DNA of 64,000 nucleotides from Pantoea sp. AS-PWVM4 (GTDB lineage: Bacteria; Pseudomonadota; Gammaproteobacteria; Enterobacterales; Enterobacteriaceae), in contig NZ_ASZC01000018.1 of assembly GCF_000468095.1 (NCBI RefSeq), positions 62,001-126,000 of the forward strand. The letters run 5' to 3'. The notes beneath the pieces were generated by a model. That model was not told the DNA's origin and searched no databases. It was given only the letters and a program-made list of their open reading frames with translations. Each line of letters begins with the position of its first letter. Position 1 is the stretch's first letter. Made by a program: the position numbers and the translations under genes. Shown here piece by piece: positions 29,093-38,533 of this stretch.

Positions 29093-30712
29093 TTACGCCA
29101 GGTTTGGACCCGCCAGTGCAATACGGGCACCTTCCGGGGTTTGCGCATATTGACTGAAGTTAGCAACAAACAGGCTGGCGAGTTTGTCTGCTGCATCGTG
29201 CCATTGTTCCGCGCTTGCCCAGCCGTTGCGTGGGTCAAGCTGGTGAGACTCCACCTCTGGCACAGCATCCGGGATCAGCAGGCCAAATACCGGCAGCGTG
29301 TTATCACCGAGAACGATACTGTCGTCCAGAATGCCACGAATAATATTGCGGGTATCTCGCAGAGAAAGTCGTTTACCTTCGCCATTCCAGCCGGTGTTGA
29401 CCAACCAGGCTTCAGCACCGCTTTCCGCCATTTTCTCCGCCAGCACTTCCGCGTATTGCGTCGGATGCAACATCAGGAAGGCGGCACCATAGCAGGCAGA
29501 AAAGGTTGGGGTTGGTTGGGTAATACCACGTTCCGTCCCGGCCAGTTTAGAGGTAAAACCAGACAGGAAGTGGTATTTCATCTGGTCGGTCGTCAGGCGT
29601 GATACGGGCGGTAACACACCAAAACCGTCTGCCGCGAGGAAAATCACTTTGGATGGATTGCCCGCACGGGAAACCGGTTTAACGATGTTTTCAATATGTG
29701 CCAGCGGGTATGAAACACGGGTGTTCTCGGTTTTACTGCCGTCGGCATAATCGACTGAACCATCTTCACGCACCACCACGTTTTCCAGTAGCGCATCGCG
29801 GCGAATAGCACGGTAAATCTCTGGCTCTGCCGCTTCACTCAGATTGATGGTTTTGGCATAGCAGCCGCCTTCAAAGTTAAAGACACCTTCGTTATCCCAG
29901 CCATGCTCATCATCACCAATCAGCTCGCGCAGCGGATCGGTGGAGAGGGTGGTCTTACCGGTGCCGGAAAGACCGAAGAACAACGCCACATCGCCCGCTG
30001 CGCCACGGTTGGCGGAACAATGCATAGAGGCGATACCGCGCTGCGGCAGAAAATAGTTCATCACCGAGAACAGGCCTTTCTTCATTTCTCCGCCGTACCA
30101 GGTGCCGCCAATCAGCTGCATCTTTTCGGTCAGGTTAAATGCGACGAAATTTTCAGAGTTGAGACCCTGCGTCTGCCAGTTCGGATTGGTGCATTTTGAT
30201 CCGTTCATCACAATAAAATCAGGTTCAAAATTTTCCAGCTCTTCTGCTAAAGGCGGGATAAACATGTTTTTCACAAAGTGAGCCTGCCAGGCTACCTCGG
30301 TAATAAAGCGCACCGCCAGTCTTGAGTCATTGCTGGCACCACACCAGGCGTCCACCACGTAAAGTTGCTTGCCAGATAACTGGTTTGATACCAGATGACG
30401 CAGCTCAGCCCACACCGACGGGGAAAGTGGCTTGTTATCATTACGGCCAGTACCCGCATCAGACCACCAAACGGTATCTCTGGTTAGCTCATCACGGACA
30501 ATATATTTGTCCTTCGGCGAGCGGCCGGTAAATTCACCGGTATCGACCGCGACCGCCCCGGAAGCAGTCATGATGCCGCGTTCATAGCCGTCAAGCGTTG
30601 CCGAGGTTTCATGTGCGATAAGCAGGTCATAATCGGGGTTATAGATCACTTCGCTTACGCGGGTGATCCCTAAATCTGACAGGGCTGTTTTAATCTTCTC
30701 AGAGCTGGACAT
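29093..30712 (-). CDS. pckA: Phosphoenolpyruvate carboxykinase (ATP)
   Basis: 539 residues from the ATG at 30712, close to the 540 of E. coli PckA; an earlier TTG/ATG frame adds 15 unlikely residues. Key parts are [27 protein letters not shown], Walker [32 protein letters not shown] (Mg/Mn-binding Asp) and [10 protein letters not shown]. It converts oxaloacetate and ATP to phosphoenolpyruvate, CO2 and ADP, the first step of gluconeogenesis. The LysR gene upstream is divergent. In the exopolysaccharide context PEP also feeds pyruvylation, but there is no genetic linkage. Confidence 0.97.
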   Translation of the reverse strand: MSSSEKIKTALSDLGITRVSEVIYNPDYDLLIAHETSATLDGYERGIMTASGAVAVDTGEFTGRSPKDKYIVRDELTRDTVWWSDAGTGRNDNKPLSPSVWAELRHLVSNQLSGKQLYVVDAWCGASNDSRLAVRFITEVAWQAHFVKNMFIPPLAEELENFEPDFIVMNGSKCTNPNWQTQGLNSENFVAFNLTEKMQLIGGTWYGGEMKKGLFSVMNYFLPQRGIASMHCSANRGAAGDVALFFGLSGTGKTTLSTDPLRELIGDDEHGWDNEGVFNFEGGCYAKTINLSEAAEPEIYRAIRRDALLENVVVREDGSVDYADGSKTENTRVSYPLAHIENIVKPVSRAGNPSKVIFLAADGFGVLPPVSRLTTDQMKYHFLSGFTSKLAGTERGITQPTPTFSACYGAAFLMLHPTQYAEVLAEKMAESGAEAWLVNTGWNGEGKRLSLRDTRNIIRGILDDSIVLGDNTLPVFGLLIPDAVPEVESHQLDPRNGWASAEQWHDAADKLASLFVANFSQYAQTPEGARIALAGPNLA

Positions 30713-30929
30713 GTTATACCTGACTGATTGCTGGCTGAATATTGGGCTGCATAGCACTGCGGCCGATAGTTTGTTTGATAGTTAACTGAGCTGTTAATGA
30801 AATGGCGAAGTTCAGTTATGCAACTGTTCAGGATACTAGCACCAACATTCAGATGCATTGATTGCATAATTTCTATATGCCATGCATAATTTGCATAGCG
30901 GCAAATAAGATTTTGTGAGAATCAGCGCG

Positions 30930-31823
30930 ATGGTCAGTAATCTGGAAGTGAAGTGGTTTTATGATGTTATCGCTCTGGAAGAGACACGGAGCTTCACGTT
31001 AGCCGCTGAAAAGCGCAACATTTCCCAGTCTTCATTCAGCCGTCGTATTCAGTCGCTGGAATCAGCGATTGGCTTCGCCATTTTCGACCGCAGCGTTAAT
31101 CCATTGCAGCTTACCCGCCAGGGTAAAAGTTTTGTCGGCTACGCCCGCAATATGCTGGATGATATGGATTACCAACTGAATCGGATCAAAGGACTGGACA
31201 ATTTCCGTCAGAGTATCAAATTCGACGCCGCTCCCTCACTGTCGGTTTTGTTGCTTCCGACGTTAATTGCCGGTTTTGCCGACAGCGCTGAAAGGATTCA
31301 TTATGTTGAATCCATCAACGTGGATGAGGCGGTATATAACCTCAAAGAAGGGAAAAGCGACTTTATTCTGACCTTCTACAACGAAGAGTTTATGAATTAC
31401 CCCTTTATCCACCACAAAATATTCGATTCATTTTTGCATCTGGTTTCACCCTGTGATGTTGATGGCAGACCGTTGTTTCGGCTCAACGACGGCGGGTTGC
31501 CATTGATGAAATATGCCAACGACAGTTATATGGGCCGTCAGGTGAATCAGGTGATCGATAAGATCCCTGACAATACCTTTACCCTCAGCTTCGTTTCCTC
31601 GATGAGTGAGTTGCTTAAACGTATGATTGTAAACGGACATGGGGTGGGGTGGTTGCCGCAATATTCGATTCAGCGTGAACTGCGTGAGGGCAAGCTGATG
31701 ATTCTGGATGGCACCTTGTCGTTACCGATCTCGGCCTATGTGTATCGGTCGGGCGCGAGGCTGAATCTGGCAGCGGAACGTTTTTGGCAACATATTAAAT
31801 CGCAGAATATCCGGGTAAATTAA
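30930..31823 (+). CDS. LysR-family regulator, HypT (YjiE)-like
   Basis: 297 residues from the ATG at 30930; a GTG at 30915 is an alternative. The winged helix-turn-helix is at about 8-65: LEVKWFYDVIALEETRSFTL, then RNISQSSFSRRIQSLE. This start is close to that of HypT, the hypochlorite-responsive LysR regulator of E. coli, more than to other LysR proteins I can compare from memory. The effector-binding domain follows (KFDAAPSLSVLLLPTL). It is divergent from pckA across 217 bp and its stop overlaps the convergent fic gene. Confidence 0.75.
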   Translation: MVSNLEVKWFYDVIALEETRSFTLAAEKRNISQSSFSRRIQSLESAIGFAIFDRSVNPLQLTRQGKSFVGYARNMLDDMDYQLNRIKGLDNFRQSIKFDAAPSLSVLLLPTLIAGFADSAERIHYVESINVDEAVYNLKEGKSDFILTFYNEEFMNYPFIHHKIFDSFLHLVSPCDVDGRPLFRLNDGGLPLMKYANDSYMGRQVNQVIDKIPDNTFTLSFVSSMSELLKRMIVNGHGVGWLPQYSIQRELREGKLMILDGTLSLPISAYVYRSGARLNLAAERFWQHIKSQNIRVN

Positions 31824-32578
31824 TCATTGTCGTATTTTTTTACACGATATGAGAAATATGAATCCTCTTTATATATTCGTTGTACTTCAGGATTATCCAG
31901 GCTCTCATACGTCACATCATCTTTATCGAGGCCGTCTAATCCTTTTATTCCGCCAATCATTTTAGGCCAATCATTTCGGCTTGAAATTTCAACGATTAAT
32001 GGATTCAAATATTTATCAAGATGGCCTTTGGAAGGCTCCGCTATTTCTTCACTAAGCGCACTTAGATATTCATCTTTGTTGGTCTTCCCCCAATCTATTG
32101 AGAAGCCAGCCCGATATGAAAGTTCCATAAAAACAAGAAGTAATGTTCGCCCATTGCCATCGAGAAAGGGATGTGCAAAAGCTAATGCCCCCATCACTTC
32201 CCCTGGCTTATTTTTAAAACCATCTTGATTTGAAGCCAGGCGTAAAGCGTAGTCAATTGCAGGTCGGATATAATGGGGGTGTTCGAAAGTGGTATGTCGA
32301 GGATTTTCTGGCGAACCTTTAAAAACTGCCAGATGAGGAACTAATGCATTTCTGTCTTTACCCGCCCAAGGGTAAAAGCCAGAAAACAGGATCTCATGAA
32401 CCTTCAGTACGTCGTCATAATCAATGACTTCGAGTCTGGCCAGGTAATCCAGCGCATCTTCAATACTCGATTCAAAAGCCAGATGTTCTGATTCCTTAAC
32501 TTCATTTGGATTTTTCAATCCTAACGAGTTCTGTAAGTAACCAGCAGTGTTGAAATCACCAAAAGGATCAAATGTCAT
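31820..32578 (-). CDS. Fic-domain protein with variant active site
   Basis: 252 residues. The Fic core has FSGFYPWAGKDR (66-75 region) and the catalytic loop HPFLDGNGRTLL at 136-147. Fic proteins transfer AMP or other phosphate-containing groups to target proteins; the loop histidine is the base and D/GNGR binds the nucleotide. The last arginine of the standard HPFxxGNGRxxR is a leucine here, which could change nucleotide use. The start overlaps the upstream small gene by four bases, the usual antitoxin-toxin layout. It is probably the toxin of a Fic toxin-antitoxin pair; the target is unknown. Confidence 0.8.
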   Translation of the reverse strand: MTFDPFGDFNTAGYLQNSLGLKNPNEVKESEHLAFESSIEDALDYLARLEVIDYDDVLKVHEILFSGFYPWAGKDRNALVPHLAVFKGSPENPRHTTFEHPHYIRPAIDYALRLASNQDGFKNKPGEVMGALAFAHPFLDGNGRTLLLVFMELSYRAGFSIDWGKTNKDEYLSALSEEIAEPSKGHLDKYLNPLIVEISSRNDWPKMIGGIKGLDGLDKDDVTYESLDNPEVQRIYKEDSYFSYRVKKYDND

Positions 32579-32838
32579 GCATTCAGATTCTTATCAGCAT
32601 CTCTTTTTTCTCTGAGATAATCTGCTTGGATGGAAAGGATCTCCGATTTTGTGAGGACGCCTTTACGTTTTAAATTCACAAGCATCTGTTCCACGGTGTC
32701 CAGTTCGACAGTATCACCAGCAAGACGTGTTATCGCTACAGCCATTCTGCTGGTATCGTCGCGACTTGCAGAAACATGGTGAGCAGCTGCAAGGTTACGT
32801 ACTTTATTTTCTACAGTTAAGTAAGCTGTTTTAGGCAT
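32575..32838 (-). CDS. Putative antitoxin of the Fic pair
   Basis: 87 residues from the ATG at 32838, which follows GAGGGTC; the longer frame to 32874 has no good start. It is mostly helical and charged (LREKRDADKNLNA at the end). Its four-base overlap with fic and its size fit a VbhA-type antitoxin, but I do not see the inhibitory (S/T)xxxE(G/N) motif, so the way it would restrain Fic is unclear. Confidence 0.55.
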   Translation of the reverse strand: MPKTAYLTVENKVRNLAAAHHVSASRDDTSRMAVAITRLAGDTVELDTVEQMLVNLKRKGVLTKSEILSIQADYLREKRDADKNLNA

Positions 32839-32933
32839 GAGCAAGACCCTCTGGTATCGTGATAATTTTAACATGCCCCAGCTGGACTGTCTTTAAAATT
32901 GGGCAATTACGCAATCCTTATGTATATGTGATT

Positions 32934-32956
32934 GTAGCGGCGCGATTTATCGCGCC
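32934..32956. repeat. Short palindromic repeat copy A
   Basis: GTAGC followed by GGCGCGATTTATCGCGCC; the 8-bp arms GGCGCGAT/ATCGCGCC flank TT. It lies between two minus-strand genes. Further copies are at 40647, 46410, 57283, 62715 and 62765, all intergenic, as in REP-type families. Confidence 0.8.
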
Positions 32957-32965
32957 ACCCATTAT

Positions 32966-33841
32966 TTAAATCACCGGTGACCAGAGGTCATAGTTGAGTG
33001 CGAAGCTATTGCCCTCGCGTACCACCTTACCGGTAGTTGGCAAGTTAAAATGCATTCCGCTGACGGCAAGGTTGTCACTGGCGGCGCGATCCAGCAGTTG
33101 GCTGCGAACCTGCGCGGCAGCGGCGGGATCGCTGTCAAACGCGATGGTGACCTCAGGTTGTGTTACCTGGATATGCGGGAAATGCACAATATCACCCCAA
33201 ATCAACAATGATGCTTTCTCATCGCCGAGCAGATAGCCGCTGTGTCCCGGTGTATGCCCAAACAGCGGTACGGTCTGAATGCCCGGTAAAATCGCTTCCT
33301 CGCGGAAAGGCACCAACTGTTGGTCGTAAGCGCCAAACGCATTACGCGCCAGCTCAAAATAGGGACGAAACCCATCCGGGGCGCTGGCCGCAATGGTTTC
33401 ATCACGCCAGAACGCTAACTCCTTTTCATGCACAAACAGCTGCTGCACATTCCGAAATAGCGGCGTCTGCAAAGGCGCCGCGAGCCCGCCAATATGATCA
33501 GGATGTGCATGGGTCAGCAAAATGGTGTCAATCTGGAGTGGGTCGATCCCTGCTGCCGCCAGCGCCACCGGCAATCTGCCGCCCCAGCCTTTAATTCCGC
33601 CAGCACCGCTGTCGATCAGGATGGTACGCTGCGCGGTCTGAACCACATACACGTTGATGTTGATGCGCGGGGCGACCGGTACACCGCGTCGCTGGAGTAA
33701 CGCCTCGGCTTTTGAGCCATCAATGCCTGATAGCAACTCAAAGGAAACATCGAGATAGCCATCACTCAGCATGGTGACGAGCATATCGCCGACTTGTTTA
33801 CGATTAATTGCCGGTGCCTGCCAGTTCGGTTGCATATTCAT
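32966..33841 (-). CDS. MBL-fold metallo-hydrolase
   Basis: 291 residues with the metallo-beta-lactamase fold: strand and metal ligands LLTHAHPDHIGGL (HxHxDH), later FGHTPGHSGYLL (His), WGDIVHFPHIQ (Asp) and a late GMHFNLP (His). It belongs to the large group of MBL hydrolases that act on lactones, thioesters or glyoxalase-type substrates; the specific one is not evident. It follows the quinone reductase-like gene by 26 bases and is probably in the same transcript. Confidence 0.8.
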   Translation of the reverse strand: MNMQPNWQAPAINRKQVGDMLVTMLSDGYLDVSFELLSGIDGSKAEALLQRRGVPVAPRININVYVVQTAQRTILIDSGAGGIKGWGGRLPVALAAAGIDPLQIDTILLTHAHPDHIGGLAAPLQTPLFRNVQQLFVHEKELAFWRDETIAASAPDGFRPYFELARNAFGAYDQQLVPFREEAILPGIQTVPLFGHTPGHSGYLLGDEKASLLIWGDIVHFPHIQVTQPEVTIAFDSDPAAAAQVRSQLLDRAASDNLAVSGMHFNLPTTGKVVREGNSFALNYDLWSPVI

Positions 33842-33867
33842 TCGGTACTCCCTGATTTCAGTGTTTT

Positions 33868-34857
33868 TCAGATAGTCACAACAATCTTGCCCACCTGGCC
33901 GTTCGCTTCCATATAGCGATGGGCTTCTGCAATCTCATCGAGACTGAAGGTTTTATCGATCAACGGTTGTAGCTTGCCGCTACGTAACCCCTCAAGCACG
34001 AAGGATTTTGCACGCGCCAGTCTTTCTGCATCAGTCGTGATTTCAAACAATTCATAGCCGCGCAGCGTGAGGTGTTTACCGAGAATATCAAATACCGGGA
34101 CAACCATATCGCGACTGTCGAGTGCGCCATACTGGAAAAACATCCCCTGGGGTGCCATCACCTGAGTCAGTTTTGCCACATCCGGGCCACCGACAGGATC
34201 GAAAACGATGTGCGCCCCCTGTCCTGCGGTGGCCTGCTGGAGTTCCGCTACCATATCCTGCTCGGCGGTAGCGATCACCGCCGCCGCACCTGCCTTTAGC
34301 AACATCTCTCGTTTATCGCTGGTACGGGTCAGGGCGATCGGTTTCGCTCCTAGCATGTTGCAAATCTGGATTGCTGCCAGCCCGACGCTGCTGGATGCCG
34401 CACGAATAATGACGTTCTGGCCCGCCTGCACATTACCGAATTCCACCAGCGCACCATAGGCAGTGACATACATCATCCAACAGGCCGCTGCGATGGCAAA
34501 AGAGAGATTCTCCGGGTGTTTTACCAGGGCATGAACCGGGGCATTAACGACCTCGCCATACATACCATATTCGTTGAACATGAAAGAAGGTATGACGCTG
34601 ACGGCATCACCTGGGTGAAATTCCGTGACGTTGTCACCAGTAGTCGTAACCACACCCGCGGCTTCATAGCCAAGGCGGGCCGGGAACACCGGGTCAATAA
34701 CGTACTGACCGTTGCGATACATGATCTCGGCGCGGTTCAGCCCAATCGCATGAACACGAATTTGCACCTCACCAGCAGCGGGAGCGGGGACCTGCTCATT
34801 AACGATTTCCAGCACCTCCGGTCCCCCGGTGCGGTTAAACCTGACAACTTTAGACAT
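33868..34857 (-). CDS. Zinc-free MDR oxidoreductase, NADPH:quinone reductase-like
   Basis: 329 residues of the medium-chain dehydrogenase/reductase superfamily: GroES-like N-terminal domain (VRIHVHAIGLNRAEIMYRNG region), then the Rossmann domain with NVIIRAASSSVGLAAIQICN, where AASSSVGLA is the nucleotide-binding loop. The structural and catalytic zinc cysteines of alcohol dehydrogenases are absent, which points to the quinone oxidoreductase group using NAD(P)H. It is followed by the MBL hydrolase and preceded by a LysR gene on the same strand, 85 bp away, which may control it. Confidence 0.8.
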   Translation of the reverse strand: MSKVVRFNRTGGPEVLEIVNEQVPAPAAGEVQIRVHAIGLNRAEIMYRNGQYVIDPVFPARLGYEAAGVVTTTGDNVTEFHPGDAVSVIPSFMFNEYGMYGEVVNAPVHALVKHPENLSFAIAAACWMMYVTAYGALVEFGNVQAGQNVIIRAASSSVGLAAIQICNMLGAKPIALTRTSDKREMLLKAGAAAVIATAEQDMVAELQQATAGQGAHIVFDPVGGPDVAKLTQVMAPQGMFFQYGALDSRDMVVPVFDILGKHLTLRGYELFEITTDAERLARAKSFVLEGLRSGKLQPLIDKTFSLDEIAEAHRYMEANGQVGKIVVTI

Positions 34858-34942
34858 TTTCAGACCTCGTATTTAAGTGGCGTAGCCAATTACTCTACGG
34901 GGTGACTGACGCGGCAAAAATGGCTATTCGGGAACTTCAGTA

Positions 34943-35860
34943 TTATTGGTCTGGTAACAATCCGCGTTGTTGGGTGAACAGTTCACTGAACCAGTCGATG
35001 AAGACGCGCACTTTAGGGGCAAGATGGCGTTTGTCCGGGTACATAATCGACACCGGTTTAGCAACGGAAGGATAATGCGGCAGTACGACCTTTAACGCCC
35101 CTGATGCGATATGCGGAGTAAGCGCGATACAACTGGCCTGAATGACTCCTAACCCCGCCAGCGCGCACGACAGCAAAATATCCGAGTTGTCTACCAACAG
35201 GTTGCTGGTGGGGCGATACGCGACTTCTTCACCCTCAACGATAAATCTCCACGCCATCACTTCGCGGCTATTTTCGCTGAAGAAATTCACCGCCTGATGT
35301 TGTGCCAGATCATCAAGTGTGTGTGGATGTCCGTGCTGTTGCAGGTAAGCCGGCGCGGCACAGGTCACCATCTTGATCTCACCCAGTCGTCTGGCGATAA
35401 AACTGGAATCCTGTAGTTCGCCAAGGCGAATCACACAATCGACGCCTTCGGCGATCAAGTCACTCCTTTTGTCTGACGATCCCAGTACCACCTCAATCTC
35501 AGGGTAGCGGCTGATGAAGTTCGGCAGATGGGGGATGAGCAGCGTGTGGGCCAGCGCGAGCGGGACATCCAGCCGGAGTCGACCACGAGGTGGTTGAGTG
35601 GCAGAGAAACTGGACATCATATCGTCCACATCGGTCAGCAGCAGTTTGGCGCGCTGATAGAACGCATCACCTTCGTCGGTGACGTTGAGTTTACGGGTGG
35701 TACGATGTAACAGCTTTACCCCAAGTTCAGCTTCCAACTGCTGAATCGCTTTACTCACCGTAGGCCGGTGTAATTGCAGGACATCGGCCGCTTTGGTGAA
35801 GCTGCCCAGCTCCACCACCTGGGTAAAGATCTGGATAAATTCGATCATATTGGCACGCAT
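34943..35860 (-). CDS. LysR-family transcriptional regulator
   Basis: 305 residues. The N-terminal helix-turn-helix reads FTKAADVLQLHRPTVSKAIQ with QLEAELGVKLLHRTTRKL after it, the standard LysR start, and the effector domain follows from about residue 90 (GRLRLDVPLALAHTLLIPHL). It resembles the subgroup that controls adjacent oxidoreductases. It lies on the same strand, directly upstream of the quinone reductase-like and MBL genes. An in-frame ATG at 35848 is an alternative start. Confidence 0.85.
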   Translation of the reverse strand: MRANMIEFIQIFTQVVELGSFTKAADVLQLHRPTVSKAIQQLEAELGVKLLHRTTRKLNVTDEGDAFYQRAKLLLTDVDDMMSSFSATQPPRGRLRLDVPLALAHTLLIPHLPNFISRYPEIEVVLGSSDKRSDLIAEGVDCVIRLGELQDSSFIARRLGEIKMVTCAAPAYLQQHGHPHTLDDLAQHQAVNFFSENSREVMAWRFIVEGEEVAYRPTSNLLVDNSDILLSCALAGLGVIQASCIALTPHIASGALKVVLPHYPSVAKPVSIMYPDKRHLAPKVRVFIDWFSELFTQQRGLLPDQ

Positions 35861-35991
35861 GATTTAGCCTGGTCCTTGTGCGCTCAGCATTTGTCGCAAT
35901 CTGGTGTTCACTTTGCCTCACTTCACGTTTTTGTCAGCCAGGCGTTGGGTAAATTCTGGGTGAACCAGAATCTCTGATAAGGGTATGTAAA

Positions 35992-36204
35992 ATGAAAAAA
36001 GTAACATTTAGCGCCCGTCCAAATCCAGCAGGGGTAACTAAAGCGATCCTTTCCGTGATGGCGGCAGAAGGTTGGGAATTACTCGATGCGCAACATGCAG
36101 CTGAACCAGGTGAGATTGGTCAGTTAGATGATGTGACGGCTGAAAGGCTGAGAAAAGCCATTGAGGATGCGGCGGGGGATAAAGTGAGAATCGAGGAAGA
36201 GTAA
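35992..36204 (+). CDS. Small protein resembling the L7/L12 C-terminal domain (paralogue 1)
   Basis: 70 residues, acidic. It reads VTKAILSVMAAEGWELLDAQ, then an Asp/Glu-rich helix (ERLRKAIEDAAGDKVRIEEE). Pattern and order match the next gene and the C-terminal domain of ribosomal protein bL12 (VIKxVRxxTGLGLKEAKxxV, LKKxLExAGAxVEI). A good ribosome site is not evident, but the ATG follows GGGTATGTAAA. Function is unknown; such stand-alone domains may bind translation factors, which is inference. Confidence 0.6.
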   Translation: MKKVTFSARPNPAGVTKAILSVMAAEGWELLDAQHAAEPGEIGQLDDVTAERLRKAIEDAAGDKVRIEEE

Positions 36205-36264
36205 ACTGATGCGGCTTTCTGTTGTTAAGCGAAAGTCGCATCAACCTTCAAGGAGAACGAAACA

Positions 36265-36471
36265 ATGGCAACCGTCACATGGGACATCACGTCCAATAAA
36301 TTTCCTGTTGTGGTGATAAAAAAAGTGCGAGAAATTCTCGGCTGGGATATGGCAGTCACTAAGCATGCTGTAGATAGTGGCAAAATTGAGAACATTGACG
36401 AGGCGAAAGCGCACCAAATTGCCGATGTGCTTAAAGAAGAAGGGATAACAGATATAAAAATCTCTGATTGA
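36265..36471 (+). CDS. Small protein resembling the L7/L12 C-terminal domain (paralogue 2)
   Basis: 68 residues following AAGGAGAACGAAACA, a strong ribosome site. It reads FPVVVIKKVREILGWDMAVT, a later KIENIDEAKAHQIADVLKEE and a final GITDIKISD. It aligns along its whole length with the 70-aa product just upstream and, more clearly than that one, with the bL12 C-terminal fold. Sixty bases separate the two genes, and a shared terminator follows, so they are probably one small operon. Confidence 0.65.
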   Translation: MATVTWDITSNKFPVVVIKKVREILGWDMAVTKHAVDSGKIENIDEAKAHQIADVLKEEGITDIKISD

Positions 36472-36480
36472 TCTCCGTCT

Positions 36481-36509
36481 CCTCTCCCTGACGACAGGTC
36501 AGGGAGAGG
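36481..36509. terminator. Bidirectional terminator hairpin
   Basis: CCTCTCCCTGAC (36481-36492) pairs perfectly with GTCAGGGAGAGG (36498-36509) around GACAG. It lies between the convergent ends of the L7/L12-like gene and the pseudogene, so it can serve both. Confidence 0.75.
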
Positions 36510-36517
36510 GCGGATCA

Positions 36518-38450
36518 CTACGGCTTCACGCGATATTGCACGGTATAATCCGTATTGGCCGGTACCCACAGCATATTGCGGTAATAGCTGGCAGGGAAGC
36601 TCAGTTCATCACCATGCAACCTTTCACCGGCAGCAATCGGCAGATTCAACAGGTTAGCCTGCTGATTGATAAACCGCGCCAGATCGGCTGGCCATAAATA
36701 CTGGCTGCCCCGTGTGACTTTAAACACCGGCAGTGGACGTTTGCTCCCATCCGGTTGCGTTACCGTCACGTCAATTTCGGTTCCGGGTGCCAAATCACGC
36801 TCTGCCGTAATACCGGGTTGTGCTGCATTCAGTTTCCACGCAGAGACGATCTCCGGCTGGGGTGTGACCTGTTGCTCCAGGTTAAAGCCTTCGTCTTTAT
36901 AGCGGTTAAAAACCCAAATCTTATTACGATATACACTTGCCAGTGGGCGAATCACGCCATTCTCATCTTTTTCGCCAATGCGTAACAAATCGCTGTTTTT
37001 ATTCACATGTTCCGCAAGGGCTAATGGCCAGTGATATTGATTCAGCATGGTGGTATTGGCGTTATCAATCGTGATTTCTCCTGTCTCACGAGGAGGGCAG
37101 TGATCACAGGCTTTTCCGGTTCCCCAGCCAAATGTGGTTGTTGACCCAGGTAAAGTGTATCCAGAGAGTGTTTTACCGGTGTCAGAATAATCCATCATAT
37201 AGGAGAGATCGTAATGGAATACTTTTCCTTCGACCCCAATAGATAATACGCGGTCTTGTACGGAAATATCAGCGTCTTCCAGCCGGTTGTAATCATGGTG
37301 AAAGGAAAACAGTACATGGTTTAGCGCTCCGTTGGGCGGCAACAAAAATACGCGTAGCTCCTTTGCCAAAAATGGTTGGTCCAGTACGTATGCCCAGCCG
37401 CTGGCCGCATCAAAGAGGATTTTTTTAATACCCGCATCCAGGCGAATCTGTTTAATCGTCTTACCTTCAGATTTAGTCACCCAATTCAGGGTGCCATTCT
37501 CATCCCAGGCATAGAAAATATCCCGTCCGGGTGGTAGGGCCAGGTCCTGAGCCGCACTCATCTCTTTCACCCATGCCAGCTCAAATGGCGAAGTACTGTT
37601 AAAAAGATTTAGTTTGAATAGTTTGTTCTTCGCCACACCAAAGACAGTTTTACCGTCATCCGAGGTGAGGGTAAGCGTTTTTTGCAAGGTTCCATCTGCC
37701 AGCGCAGGCGGCAATACATCCTCACTGATAATGGTACCGCTGGTTAAGTCCACCACGTAGAAATGCGTGTCGCTTTGCAGATAGAGTTGGCGCTCATCAC
37801 TGCTGATTACCTGAGCCAGCACGATACTGTCAAAGCGGATTTCATGCCAGTTCTTGCTGCTGCCATCAAGGGACGTTTGCGTCAGCCAGGAACGGTTACC
37901 ATCCTTTCTGGTGCCATATACCGCGTTATTTTTTTCAGAAACGCGTAAAGGCGTGGTAAACCCACATTGGGTGATAGATTTATTCTGGCATTCGGTTCTT
38001 AACAATAACTCCGGTTGTTCACCTTGTGGAGAGAGACGATAAATTTCCAGATCTTCATAAGTACCATCTGGCTGGAGCTGAAATCGAAGGTTGCTTGCCG
38101 TATTGATTCGCCAGGTACATATTGGTATCGAAACCTAACGTGGATGAACGGGACTGGATATGATGGCGATATCCTTCTGCGCTTGTCAGCGTTACTTTCT
38201 CTACCGGATTGTGACGCGAAGTTTTGTACAGGCTATCACTGACCTCATTAAGGATGTAATTTGTTCCTTGTGGCGTGATAAAAATTCTGGAGATTCGGTC
38301 CTTGTCAGAAGTGAATGCCTCCTATTTGTCTTTATAATGCGGTGGTTCAGCGGTGACGAAAGCCCATGCGTTTGAACCGAGGGTGAGGGAAGAAAGCAAT
38401 AAAGTGCTGTAAAGCAAACTTGTTGGTGTGTGGAAAATCCTGGTTTTCAT
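36518..38450 (-). pseudogene. Disrupted exported protein, paralogue of the 643-aa gene
   Basis: An intact 495-codon frame occupies 36518-38005 but lacks a proper start. Upstream on the same strand an ATG at 38450 opens a signal peptide (STLLLSSLTLGSNAWA) and continues in frame to a TAG at 38324-38322. The intact paralogue has a tryptophan there (YKEKW), so TGG has become TAG. Reading on, homology continues to about 38100, then shifts frame (LANQYG in one frame, DGTYEDLEIYRL in another) before joining the 495-codon frame. One nonsense codon and one frameshift thus inactivate the gene unless there is recoding. The encoded family is unknown; the intact copy is at 38534. Confidence 0.8.
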
Positions 38451-38533
38451 AATAAATAAGTTCCATTATTTTTAGTTTATGCGAGGAAATATTTGTTCCA
38501 GCTGAAAAGTCGAACAGCGGGATCAAATAAGGG

